From the NCBI GenBank assembly GCA_023230665.1, contig JALNWY010000045.1, positions 1 to 19,696 on the forward strand: DNA of 19,696 nt, read 5' to 3'. Positions within the stretch are counted from its first letter, which is position 1, and each line of letters opens with the position of its first letter. Positions 1 through 6,930 of this stretch are shown here, in pieces. Under the pieces are notes generated by a model. The model searched no databases and was not told where the DNA came from. It saw nothing but the letters and a program-made list of their open reading frames with translations. Position numbers and translations under genes: made by a program. The stretch comes from Deltaproteobacteria bacterium (lineage in GTDB: Bacteria; Desulfobacterota; Desulfomonilia; UBA1062).

Positions 1-897
1 CGTGGGATACTCCTTCTTGACAGGGATGGCGTCAAGCTCCTTCCTGGCTTTGTCAAGCCGGCCGCCCAGCTGTTTCTGCAATTTTCCCTGGACCGCATCC
101 CTTCCGGACAGCCTGGCGCCGTCAACCTTGGCCCGGGCATCGTGGTCTTTGGGCGAGAGGCCCTGCTTGGGGTTCATTCCGGCGGATTTTAACGCCTTGT
201 GCTTGCGCCTGGCGTGCTCCCGCTCCAGCTTGTCCAGCCTGGCGCGGGTGCCATCGAGCCGGCTCGCTGCCGATTCCTTTTCCAGCTGTGCCTGCTGTGC
301 CCCTGTCGAATAATTGCCGGGTCGCAGGGTCGCGGTGGGGGTCTCGATGAACACACACTCACTGCAGAGATTGTCCAGAAGTTCTCTGTCGTGGCTCACG
401 AGCAGCCCGATGCCCCTGTACCTCTTCAGGGCGCGGTACAGCAGATTTCTCGTGGCTGCATCCAGGTGGTTGGTGGGTTCGTCCAGGGCCAGCAGATCGG
501 GATTGTGATACAGGGCGGAAGCGATCTGAAACCTTTTACGCTCGCCAAAGCTCAGGCTCTCCCAGCGGAGCAGATCGTCGTCTTTCAGATCGAGATCGGC
601 CTTTAAAATGAGCGAGTCACGGTCCTGTGCCGCCATGAGCTGTCCGACCCCTTCGGGCGGGTCGTCCGTGCGCTGCGGGCAGTAGCAGACCAGTTCCGGA
701 ATGCTGACGAGGCCATGGTCGGGCTGGAGCCTTCCGCACGCAAGGAAGAGAAGGGTGGTTTTGCCGGCGCCGTTGGGACCGACAATACCGGTCCAGCCGC
801 GGGAAAAATGAAGGGTCACGCTACTCAGCAGCGTGCCTGTCATGGAGTCATACGTAAAATCGACATGGTCAAAACGCAAGAAATTATGATGAGTCAT
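1..897 (-). CDS. ABC-F family ATP-binding protein (C-terminal part outside window)
   Basis: The frame is open from an ATG at 895-897 to the left edge, giving the first 299 residues. Visible ABC elements are Walker A GPNGAGKT (about residues 40-47), signature LSFGE (115-119), Walker B LLALDEPTNHLD (135-146) and the H-loop SHD (168-170). The EPTNHLD sequence and the lack of membrane segments are typical of ABC-F proteins, soluble tandem ATPases that act on the ribosome in translation or antibiotic protection. The first nucleotide-binding domain is compact. From about residue 200 a charged, Lys/Arg/Glu-rich coiled-coil-like linker follows, as expected before the second ATPase domain, which lies outside the window. 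An AAAGGTG ribosome binding site precedes the ATG by about 6 bases. Which ABC-F subfamily it belongs to, and whether it gives resistance, cannot be decided from half a protein. Confidence 0.88.
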   Translation of the reverse strand, partial: MTHHNFLRFDHVDFTYDSMTGTLLSSVTLHFSRGWTGIVGPNGAGKTTLLFLACGRLQPDHGLVSIPELVCYCPQRTDDPPEGVGQLMAAQDRDSLILKADLDLKDDDLLRWESLSFGERKRFQIASALYHNPDLLALDEPTNHLDAATRNLLYRALKRYRGIGLLVSHDRELLDNLCSECVFIETPTATLRPGNYSTGAQQAQLEKESAASRLDGTRARLDKLEREHARRKHKALKSAGMNPKQGLSPKDHDARAKVDGARLSGRDAVQGKLQKQLGGRLDKARKELDAIPVKKEYPT

Positions 898-1265
898 TCG
901 TAAACACCTTTCATACAGAACCGGGCCGGCCTGGCAAAGGGATGAGAGTGCAGCGGCCCATGACATGAACAGGTGCGATGAATGTTCGAGTGATTCTTGA
1001 CAGCCGCCGGGCTCGATCCCCCGGGCCAGACGAGGTTGGTTTCTTTTTTTGAAAAAGCCTTGGGGCTTTTCCAAAAAAAAGGATGTTCCTGGCTTGGGGA
1101 CAGGTTTTGTTAGCGGCTGTTTATCATTCCCGTGCTCTCCAGATATGAAGGATTCCAGGCAATGTATACTTCATTCAGTCAGCGGCTGTCAACCTCTGCT
1201 GGGGCGAGACCAAAAGCCGTATCTTAAGAAAACAGAATGCCTAAATAGCGAACTGAGAAGAAGGG
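898..1265. other. Intergenic gap without a recognisable gene
   Basis: This 368-bp stretch separates the 5' end of the ABC-F gene from the 3' end of the sigma-54 regulator gene, both on the minus strand. The short open frames here have no family resemblance or convincing ribosome binding site. The only clear structure is the long A/T-rich inverted repeat at 1044-1079. The promoter of the ABC-F gene should lie here, but no confident -35/-10 pair was seen. Confidence 0.6.
1044..1079. repeat. Long inverted repeat, possible terminator of the sigma-54 regulator gene
   Basis: The two arms, 1044-1059 and 1064-1079, pair in 15 of 16 positions around a TTGG loop. The base of the stem is T7/A7 and the top is AAAAGCC/GGCTTTT. 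The hairpin lies about 190 bp downstream of the regulator stop codon. The symmetric A/T composition would let it act on either strand, but the U-run after the GC-rich top is only four bases on the plus strand. It could equally be a dispersed intergenic palindrome. Confidence 0.5.
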
Positions 1266-3380
1266 CTAGAAGGGATGCCTCCCGGTCGAGATGCCCATGA
1301 TCTTCATCTTTTCATAGAGCCAGGACCGGCTGATGCCGAGGAGTCTGGCCGCCTGGGTCTTGTTCCCCCGGGCCTGCTCCAGGGCACTGAGCACAATCTC
1401 TCGCTCGTGGTGTTCACGGCTCGATTTGAGCATGTGCGGCCCTGGCGGGGATTCGACCTTTGCAGGGGTGTGGCAGGCTTTCTCGCGCAGATACTGGGGC
1501 AGGTCGCGCCTCTCGATGTCTGTGCCACGGGCAAAGTTGATACCCCGCTCGATCACGTTCTCCAGCTCGCGAACGTTGCCCGGCCAGTCGTGGTCAAAGA
1601 AGATCTCCCGCACCTCTGCCGACACGTTCCGGACATTGGTCCCAAAGATCCGGTTGTACTTGTCCAGGAAGTACTGCACCAGCAGGTCGATGTCCGGACG
1701 GCGTTCCCTGAGCGGAGGGATATGCAGGTGGATGACGTTGAGCCGGTAGAAGAGGTCGGGCCGGAACCGTCCCTGGATCACCAACTCCTCAAGGTCCTGA
1801 TTGGTGGCCGCAATGAACCGGGCGTCGACCTTCTGGGGCGTGTTCGAGCCGATGGGCTCGAAGCACTTGTCCTGGATCACCCGCAGGAGCTTGCCCTGGA
1901 GCCTCAGGGGCAGGTCCCCGATTTCGTCCAGGAAGAGCGTGCCGCCATCCGCCATGACGAGCTTGCCTTTTTTGCCGGCACGGCTCGCGCCCGTGAACGC
2001 GCCGGGGACATAGCCGAAAAACTCCGACTCCATAAGGCTGTCCGGGATGGCGGCGCAGTTCACCTTGACGAGCGGGCCCGTGCGATAGCCGCTACCGTGG
2101 TGGATGGCCTGGGCGATGAGCTCCTTGCCGGTACCGCTCTCGCCGGTGATGAGGATGTTCGAGGCGCCCCGGGACACAATCTCGGCCTCGTCAATGATCT
2201 GCCTAAACGCCGGGTCCGCGGTCACGATCTGATGGAACCCGTGCCAGGTCTCGGTCTCCTTGGGCTCGGGCCGAACAGACCCCGCAATCTCTGGGTCGAC
2301 GTGCGCGAGCTTCCGGGCCAGATCCTTGATCTCATCAAGGTTCCGAAACAGGATCTTTCCCACGGCCCCCACCACCTGGCCTTTCCGGATGATGGGCAGG
2401 CAGGACACCACGTAGGGGGTGCCTGAGATGAACTGCAGCCGGTTCAGCTCAGGGACCCCGGTCCTGATGACCTTCATGATCATGGTATTCTCGATAACCT
2501 CCTCCACGGGCCTGCCCAGGATATGGTTCTCGTTCCTTCTCAGGAATCGCTCCGCCGCCTGGTTGGCCATGGAGATCAGACCTTGCTCGTCCACCACGAT
2601 GATCCCGTCATAGGCGAGATCCATCACCGACTGCAGGGTCCGGTAGAGTTTGGTGACGCTCTCCAGCTCCGCGATGATGCGCACCAGGTCGGTCACGTCC
2701 TGAAACACGATGATGGCGCCCGTGATCGCCCCCTCACGGGCGATGGGGGTAATGTTGCACAGGAGGCTCATATCCTGGCCGGTGTAGAGATACCCCACCG
2801 AGGGCCTCCCGCCGATCAGTACCTCGTCGAGCTTGATCCCGGGCAGCAGTGAGTCCGCCCGCATGCCTCCGGCGCGATCCTGGGTGGTGGAGAGGATCTT
2901 CTCCGCGGCCCTGTTGAGCTTGACGACCGTGCTGTTCGTGTCCAGGACCAGCAGGCCGTTGTACATGGTCTGGAGGATCGCGTTGAGCTCGCTGTTGAGC
3001 TTTGTCTCCTGCTTGAGCATGGACATGATCAGGCCCGCCTTGGTGAGGACCCCGGTTATCTCCTGACAATCATTGATCACGACCGCGTTGCCGGCCCTGC
3101 TCGTGCGCACGATTTCCTTCACCTCGTCATAGGGCATGTTTTCGTTGAGCATCAAGACGTCGGTGGTGAAGAGGCCATGGATGGGTACATCCGGTTGTAC
3201 GCCCTTTACAAGCGCGTCGAAGAGATTGGCCTTGGTCATGATTCCCGCGAACCGGCCCTGGTTGTCGGCAACAGGGAGGGCCTCCAGGTGTGTCTCCCGG
3301 AAGAGGCGTGCCGCCTCCCGCAGGTTGTCGCTGGATCTCAGCCTCTCAAACGAGCAGGTCATGATATCTCTCAGAAACAT
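1266..3380 (-). CDS. Sigma-54-dependent transcriptional activator with CBS pair, two PAS domains, AAA+ and Fis-type HTH
   Basis: This enhancer-binding protein would activate RNA polymerase-sigma54 by ATP hydrolysis. Counting from the first in-frame ATG at 3407, a CBS-domain pair spans about 10-130, PAS-like domains about 138-245 and 258-365, the AAA+ core about 392-640 and a Fis-type helix-turn-helix about 680-705. Key motifs are Walker A GESGTGKE (422-429), the sigma54-contacting GAFTGA loop (469-474), Walker B GTLFLDE (489-495), FRPDLFYRL (548-556) and WPGNVREL (608-615). No phosphoacceptor receiver domain is present, so the input is probably a small ligand (adenylate-type at the CBS pair, redox or metabolite at PAS), not phosphorylation. 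I prefer the ATG at 3378-3380, because a GGAGGGGG tract lies upstream of it, though at a long spacing of about 13 bases; the ATG at 3405-3407 adds nine residues and has no ribosome binding site. The divergent thiolase-like gene is the likely target. Confidence 0.93.
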   Translation of the reverse strand: MFLRDIMTCSFERLRSSDNLREAARLFRETHLEALPVADNQGRFAGIMTKANLFDALVKGVQPDVPIHGLFTTDVLMLNENMPYDEVKEIVRTSRAGNAVVINDCQEITGVLTKAGLIMSMLKQETKLNSELNAILQTMYNGLLVLDTNSTVVKLNRAAEKILSTTQDRAGGMRADSLLPGIKLDEVLIGGRPSVGYLYTGQDMSLLCNITPIAREGAITGAIIVFQDVTDLVRIIAELESVTKLYRTLQSVMDLAYDGIIVVDEQGLISMANQAAERFLRRNENHILGRPVEEVIENTMIMKVIRTGVPELNRLQFISGTPYVVSCLPIIRKGQVVGAVGKILFRNLDEIKDLARKLAHVDPEIAGSVRPEPKETETWHGFHQIVTADPAFRQIIDEAEIVSRGASNILITGESGTGKELIAQAIHHGSGYRTGPLVKVNCAAIPDSLMESEFFGYVPGAFTGASRAGKKGKLVMADGGTLFLDEIGDLPLRLQGKLLRVIQDKCFEPIGSNTPQKVDARFIAATNQDLEELVIQGRFRPDLFYRLNVIHLHIPPLRERRPDIDLLVQYFLDKYNRIFGTNVRNVSAEVREIFFDHDWPGNVRELENVIERGINFARGTDIERRDLPQYLREKACHTPAKVESPPGPHMLKSSREHHEREIVLSALEQARGNKTQAARLLGISRSWLYEKMKIMGISTGRHPF

Positions 3381-3523
3381 GATCTCAGGCCGACCCCCTC
3401 CTCTCATGCAAGATGGGATACGATTCCTCTACATATACTATTTAAGGTCTGAAATGAAGGCCGATCTTTATCAAGCACAGAGGCACTCGCACGTTCTCGA
3501 TCAACGAGAAACCATGAAAGTAT

Positions 3524-3548
3524 ATGATATAATGAATGAATATATCAT
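3524..3548. promoter_or_regulatory. AT-rich dyad in the divergent control region, candidate activator site
   Basis: ATGATATA (3524-3531) and its exact reverse complement TATATCAT (3541-3548) are separated by nine bases. More CATAT/ATATG half-sites follow at 3562-3566, 3574-3578 and 3582-3586. The cluster sits between the divergent sigma-54 activator and thiolase-like genes, 90-110 bp upstream of the thiolase-like start, where an enhancer for such an activator could lie. Two imperfect TGGCA-type -24 elements begin at 3548 and 3585, but neither has a correctly spaced -12 TTGC, so no sigma-54 promoter can be asserted. Confidence 0.35.
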
Positions 3549-3636
3549 GGCAGATTGTTGTCATATACAGATGATATGTTCATATGGCAAACACCTGTTT
3601 GACAAAGCCTCAGATAAATCCTATAGTCCTGGAATA

Positions 3637-5136
3637 ATGACAGCCCTTTATACTCCCATCCTTGCCGGCGTGGCTCAGTATACCCAGCCCAAGGACATCG
3701 AGCCTCCGCTCGACCCCATGGGGCTCATGGTCCGCACGTGCAGGGCGGCCTTGGGCGATGCCGGTTCCGTCAGGCTGCGAGGTCTTATCGATGAGGTCCA
3801 TGTGGTGAACCTGCTCCAGTGGCCCTACCGGGATGCGCCGGGCATGCTCGCCGAGGCGCTCGGGGTACGTCCCTGGGGGAAATACTACACCCCCATCGGC
3901 GGCAACACGCCCCAGATGCTCGTGAACAGGGCCTGCCGGGCATTGGCCGCAGGCACGGTCCGGGCCGTGCTCATCGCCGGGGCAGAGGCCATCTATTCCC
4001 TCAGACGAGCCCTGGCGGGAAAGATCGTGCTCGACTGGCCCCAGAGCGAACCGCCCGAGCATATCGACGGCCAGGAGCGTAAAAGCGTGAACCGGATCGA
4101 GGCAGACTACGACCTCTTTTTCCCGGCCGTCGTGTATCCCCTGTTTGAGACCGCGCTCAGGGCCTCGTCCGGCCGCAGCGTCGAGGGGCACCGGGAATAC
4201 GTGGGCAGGCTTTGGGAGCGCTTCTCCCGGGCCGCTGCCGTCAATCCCCATGCCTGGATCAGGAGGGAGCTGAGTGCCCGGGAGATCATCGAGGCCACGC
4301 CTGACAACCGCTATATCAACTATCCCTACACCAAATGCATGAACGCGAATATCAACGTCGACCAGTCGGCCGCAGTGCTCATGACCACGGCCGAGACCGC
4401 GCACAGTCTCGGAATCGACCCGGCAGGATGGGTCTACCCCTTGGGAGGGGCGGACTTCTCCGATGTCTGGCACGTGTCCATGCGGCCCCGGCTCGACTCC
4501 TCGCCCGCGATCCGGAACGCCTCCCGGCTCGCGCTGGCGCAGGCGGGGCTGAATATAAGCGACATAGACTTTTTCGACCTCTACAGCTGCTTCCCCTCTG
4601 CCGTGCAGATCGCCATGAAGGAGATCGGCATTGCCGAGCATGACCCGAGGGATTTCACCCTCACCGGCGGGCTGGCCTTTTTCGGCGGGCCGGGAAACAA
4701 CTACTCGTTGCACGGCATTGTCTCCGCGGCCGAGCGGATCAGGGCGGACCGGTCGAAAAAGGCCATGGTCACGGCAAACGGCTGGTACATCACCAAACAC
4801 TCCATAGGCATTTACGGCGGCGACCCGCCGAAGCGGCCCTGGGAAGAGCGGGACGACTCTTCCATCCAGACCACGATCGATGCAGAGGCACTGCCAGAGC
4901 CGGTGGAAAAGGCCGAGGGCGACCTGAGGGTCGAGGCCTATGTGATCCGGCACGACAGAGAGGGCAGGCCATTGCTCGGTACTGTGATCGGAAGGCTTTC
5001 AGACGGGCGGAGAACCCTGGCGCATATCGATGCCGGGGCAGATGAGCTGGAAGAAATGGAACGAGTCGAGATGGCGGGGCAGACTGGGCAGGTGCGCACT
5101 ATTTCCGGCAAGGCAGGAAATCGAGTGCGTTTGTAA
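3637..5136 (+). CDS. Thiolase-like protein (type-1, with additional C-terminal domain), no canonical active-site cysteine
   Basis: The 499-residue product, starting ILAGVAQYT after a short lead, has a thiolase fold across about residues 8-395: repeated Gly/Ala-rich core segments, AVLIAGAEA (110-118), DFFDLYSCFPSAVQ (311-324) and FGGPGNNYSLHG (349-360). A C-terminal extension of about 100 residues matches the length of the extra domain found in type-1 thiolase-like proteins annotated as acetyl-CoA acetyltransferases. Where true thiolases carry the nucleophilic Cys, this protein reads GGNTPQ (88-93), so ordinary acetyl-CoA C-acetyltransferase activity is doubtful. A CoA-binding or altered acyl-transfer role in fatty-acid or aromatic acid metabolism is inferred. 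The frame is open back to 3136, but that part overlaps the divergent regulator. The ATG at 3637 was chosen because the family alignment starts just after it and a GGAA lies 4-7 bases upstream. Confidence 0.82.
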   Translation: MTALYTPILAGVAQYTQPKDIEPPLDPMGLMVRTCRAALGDAGSVRLRGLIDEVHVVNLLQWPYRDAPGMLAEALGVRPWGKYYTPIGGNTPQMLVNRACRALAAGTVRAVLIAGAEAIYSLRRALAGKIVLDWPQSEPPEHIDGQERKSVNRIEADYDLFFPAVVYPLFETALRASSGRSVEGHREYVGRLWERFSRAAAVNPHAWIRRELSAREIIEATPDNRYINYPYTKCMNANINVDQSAAVLMTTAETAHSLGIDPAGWVYPLGGADFSDVWHVSMRPRLDSSPAIRNASRLALAQAGLNISDIDFFDLYSCFPSAVQIAMKEIGIAEHDPRDFTLTGGLAFFGGPGNNYSLHGIVSAAERIRADRSKKAMVTANGWYITKHSIGIYGGDPPKRPWEERDDSSIQTTIDAEALPEPVEKAEGDLRVEAYVIRHDREGRPLLGTVIGRLSDGRRTLAHIDAGADELEEMERVEMAGQTGQVRTISGKAGNRVRL

Positions 5137-5237
5137 GGCCTTCTGGCAAAGAGGTGCCCCGCAAGGTGCGCACATAAGCGCCATGGTCGGATCGATCGAA
5201 AGAGAAAAGGACTGATCACGCATTACCGGAGGTGTTC

Positions 5238-5768
5238 ATGCGACTTGCCCCAGGCTGGACGCGGCTGCTGAAGACCGTTCATATCATCCTGTCGTCTGCA
5301 TGGCTGGCATCGGCAATGATCCTTGTGTTCTTTTTCGCGGCAGTGGTCCCCGGAGCATCCCGGGCCGATCTGCACGGCATCCTGATCGCGCTCAAGGCAA
5401 TCGACGACTGGGTCATCATCCCTGCGGCAAACGGCATACTCATAACCGGGATCATGTACGGCGCGCTCACTCACTGGGGCTGGTTCAAGCATGGCTGGAT
5501 AACGGCAAAGTGGGGAATCACCCTCTACGGCATTCTCTTTGGCACCTTTCTTCTGGGCCCCAGGCTCAACCGGCTGCCCGAGCTTGCGGTATCCGTTCCC
5601 ATCGATATCCCGCTGCCGGCTGAATTCACTGCAGGTCTCGCGTTCCTGCAGGTCTGGGGATCTGTCCAGCTCGCAACCCTCCTTGCGGCATATCTGCTCT
5701 CCGTGTATAGATGGAAGAGAAAGGGCTCCTTCCCGCCTGCACACCGGGCGGCAAGCGACCCTGCATAA
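5238..5768 (+). CDS. Small integral membrane protein, DUF2269-like
   Basis: The 176-residue protein has four hydrophobic segments at about 12-38, 58-78, 92-108 and 134-157, separated by short polar loops. The N-terminal KTVHIILSSAWLAS and the central WGWFKHGWITAKW resemble the DUF2269 group of predicted membrane proteins, in which conserved His and Trp residues lie near the membrane face. The biochemical role of this group is not established. The ATG at 5238 has GGAGG five bases upstream; the GTG at 5232 in the same frame is less likely. It follows the thiolase-like gene after 101 bp with no clear terminator, so cotranscription is possible. The C-terminal tail is basic. Confidence 0.7.
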   Translation: MRLAPGWTRLLKTVHIILSSAWLASAMILVFFFAAVVPGASRADLHGILIALKAIDDWVIIPAANGILITGIMYGALTHWGWFKHGWITAKWGITLYGILFGTFLLGPRLNRLPELAVSVPIDIPLPAEFTAGLAFLQVWGSVQLATLLAAYLLSVYRWKRKGSFPPAHRAASDPA

Positions 5769-5836
5769 GACATGGTATCGTGATGCTTAAGAACCGCTGT
5801 TGGGTGCGGGGCATGGCTTAAAGAAGGAAGATTTCA

Positions 5837-5992
5837 ATGACATGGGACGAGGCACCCGGCTTCTGCGACTCGCGGCCGGCCGCCTGGACCGGGGACAGCC
5901 CGGACAGGCTCATGGAGTTCTACGGCATCTCGTTCATGGAGAACCGGAGCTGCGCGGGCAGGAAAGATCCTGACACGAGGAGGGGTTCATGA
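5837..5992 (+). CDS. 51-codon small ORF, possible truncated NTF2/SnoaL-like start
   Basis: The ORF starts at an ATG preceded by AAGGAAG, and its stop overlaps the ATG of the next gene (ATGA at 5989-5992), which allows translational coupling. The segment AWTGDSPDRLMEFYG (residues 17-31) resembles the first helix of NTF2/SnoaL-fold proteins, where a Trp and a DPxxLxxFY-type stretch are common. The rest of such a domain (about 100 more residues) is missing. It may be a degraded gene whose 3' part was lost when the downstream gene was joined, or a genuine small coupled protein. The family resemblance is judged by eye only. Confidence 0.35.
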   Translation: MTWDEAPGFCDSRPAAWTGDSPDRLMEFYGISFMENRSCAGRKDPDTRRGS

Positions 5993-6561
5993 AAAGGGTC
6001 ATTACCGGGAGAAGCGTGCTCTTCGGGTTTTTTCTGGTGGCCTTTATCATTGTTTTCGAGGTTGTTCTGGAAAGGCTCAAGCTTCCCGCCTGGCCGGCAT
6101 TCATGGTCATGATATGCTTTTTCATCGAGCACGAGGACCCCGGATCAGTGCCCCGCATCCTGATCGGGGGGCTTGCCGGGATCGGCTGCATGGTGCTCAT
6201 GGAGCATTTTGAGCCGGTCCTCGCGCCATACCTCGGCGTCGAGGCATACAGACTGCTCTTCATCGGTGTCTTCGTGTACGCAATCGTGCTGTTCAAAGAC
6301 GCTCTGCCCCCTGTGTTCAACACCTTTGCCTTCCTGTTCTTCCTGGTGGCCTCCATCGCCTCCCGGACCCCGAATCCCGAACCCTATGTCTGGATGGGAG
6401 TGGAGATCGTGGTCGGCTCCATCTTCATTGCAGGCATTCTCGGCATAAACAGACTGGTGGACACCATTCTCGATGATGAACATGCCAATGAAACAGCGCT
6501 TTCAGTCCAGCCCGCGCCCACCGTGGAAGAGGCCGCCGATGAGCCGGACGCCGAGCCCTGA
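5989..6561 (+). CDS. Integral membrane protein of unknown function
   Basis: The 190-residue product has about six hydrophobic segments (roughly 9-28, 33-47, 55-74, 86-103, 107-124 and 134-154), a short basic N-terminus and an acidic cytosolic-type tail from about 162 to the end. The compact six-helix layout and the tail are what can be seen; I do not recognise a named family with confidence. AGGAGG lies five bases before the ATG. It overlaps the upstream 51-codon ORF by four bases and overlaps the DUF218-like fragment downstream, so the three reading frames are tightly packed. Confidence 0.75.
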   Translation: MKRVITGRSVLFGFFLVAFIIVFEVVLERLKLPAWPAFMVMICFFIEHEDPGSVPRILIGGLAGIGCMVLMEHFEPVLAPYLGVEAYRLLFIGVFVYAIVLFKDALPPVFNTFAFLFFLVASIASRTPNPEPYVWMGVEIVVGSIFIAGILGINRLVDTILDDEHANETALSVQPAPTVEEAADEPDAEP

Positions 6562-6778
6562 TCGCCGCTATCCGCGGCTCGGCGTCCAGTGGGTGGTTGT
6601 TCTTGCAGGCGGGCATGTCTCGAACGAGAGCCTGCCCGTGACCAGCCAGCTTCTCGATGAGACGCTGGTGCGTCTCGCGGAGGGTATCCGCATTCAGCAG
6701 AACCTCCCGGGGGCACGGTTGCTCGTGTCGGGAGGATGCATCTCCTCACCCCGGGGCATGCGCCTATGCGGGATATGA
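6539..6778 (+). pseudogene. Truncated DUF218 (ElyC/SanA-type) domain fragment
   Basis: The 79-residue frame contains VQWVVVLAGGHVSNESLPVT followed by a segment ending ARLLVSGG. This matches the N-terminal half of the DUF218 fold found in ElyC/SanA/YdcF envelope proteins: hydrophobic strand, GGG-type turn, Ser-rich loop, then the LPGAxLxxSGG strand. The two membrane helices that normally precede it, and the second half with the S.ST.ENA-type motif, are absent. The frame stops about 15 residues after SGG. It overlaps the end of the preceding membrane-protein gene by 23 bp. I interpret it as the remnant of an envelope-polysaccharide gene; expression as a short protein is not excluded. Confidence 0.55.
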
Positions 6779-6793
6779 CCTGAAGCTTGGCAC

Positions 6794-6821
6794 TTGAGTC
6801 TGGTATGAGTTTATGTATTAT
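6794..6821 (+). promoter_or_regulatory. Candidate sigma-70 promoter for the nucleotide-sugar dehydrogenase gene
   Basis: TTGAGT at 6794-6799 and TATTAT at 6816-6821 are separated by 16 bp in an AT-rich stretch that stands out from the GC-rich surroundings. The element lies about 110 bp upstream of the ATG at 6931. The match is moderate and was found by eye. Confidence 0.35.
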
Positions 6822-6930
6822 AGTGATAAAAAATAACAGCATGATTGATGTTGGAGCCTATGCTGCAACGCGCCATCCCAGGGTTTCGGGCAAGGGCTTT
6901 TTATAAGAATACATTGATCGAGGAGGAGTC

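Noticed and set aside
1275..2426. 383-codon plus-strand frame over the sigma-54 regulator gene
   Set aside because: Antisense shadow of the AAA+ and Fis domains with no family resemblance.
3548..3603. Sigma-54 -24/-12 promoter for the thiolase-like gene
   Set aside because: Two TGGCA-like -24 elements exist (3548 and 3585) but neither has TTGC at the required spacing, so it is not annotated as a promoter.
3136..3636. Upstream extension of the thiolase-like frame (open from 3136)
   Set aside because: It overlaps the divergent regulator gene antisense, has no thiolase-family sequence before about 3650, and would remove the control region.
3610..4953. 447-codon minus-strand frame opposite the thiolase-like gene
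   Set aside because: It is a GC-rich antisense shadow with Pro/Arg/Gly/His-rich low-quality protein and no domain; the plus strand has clear family motifs.
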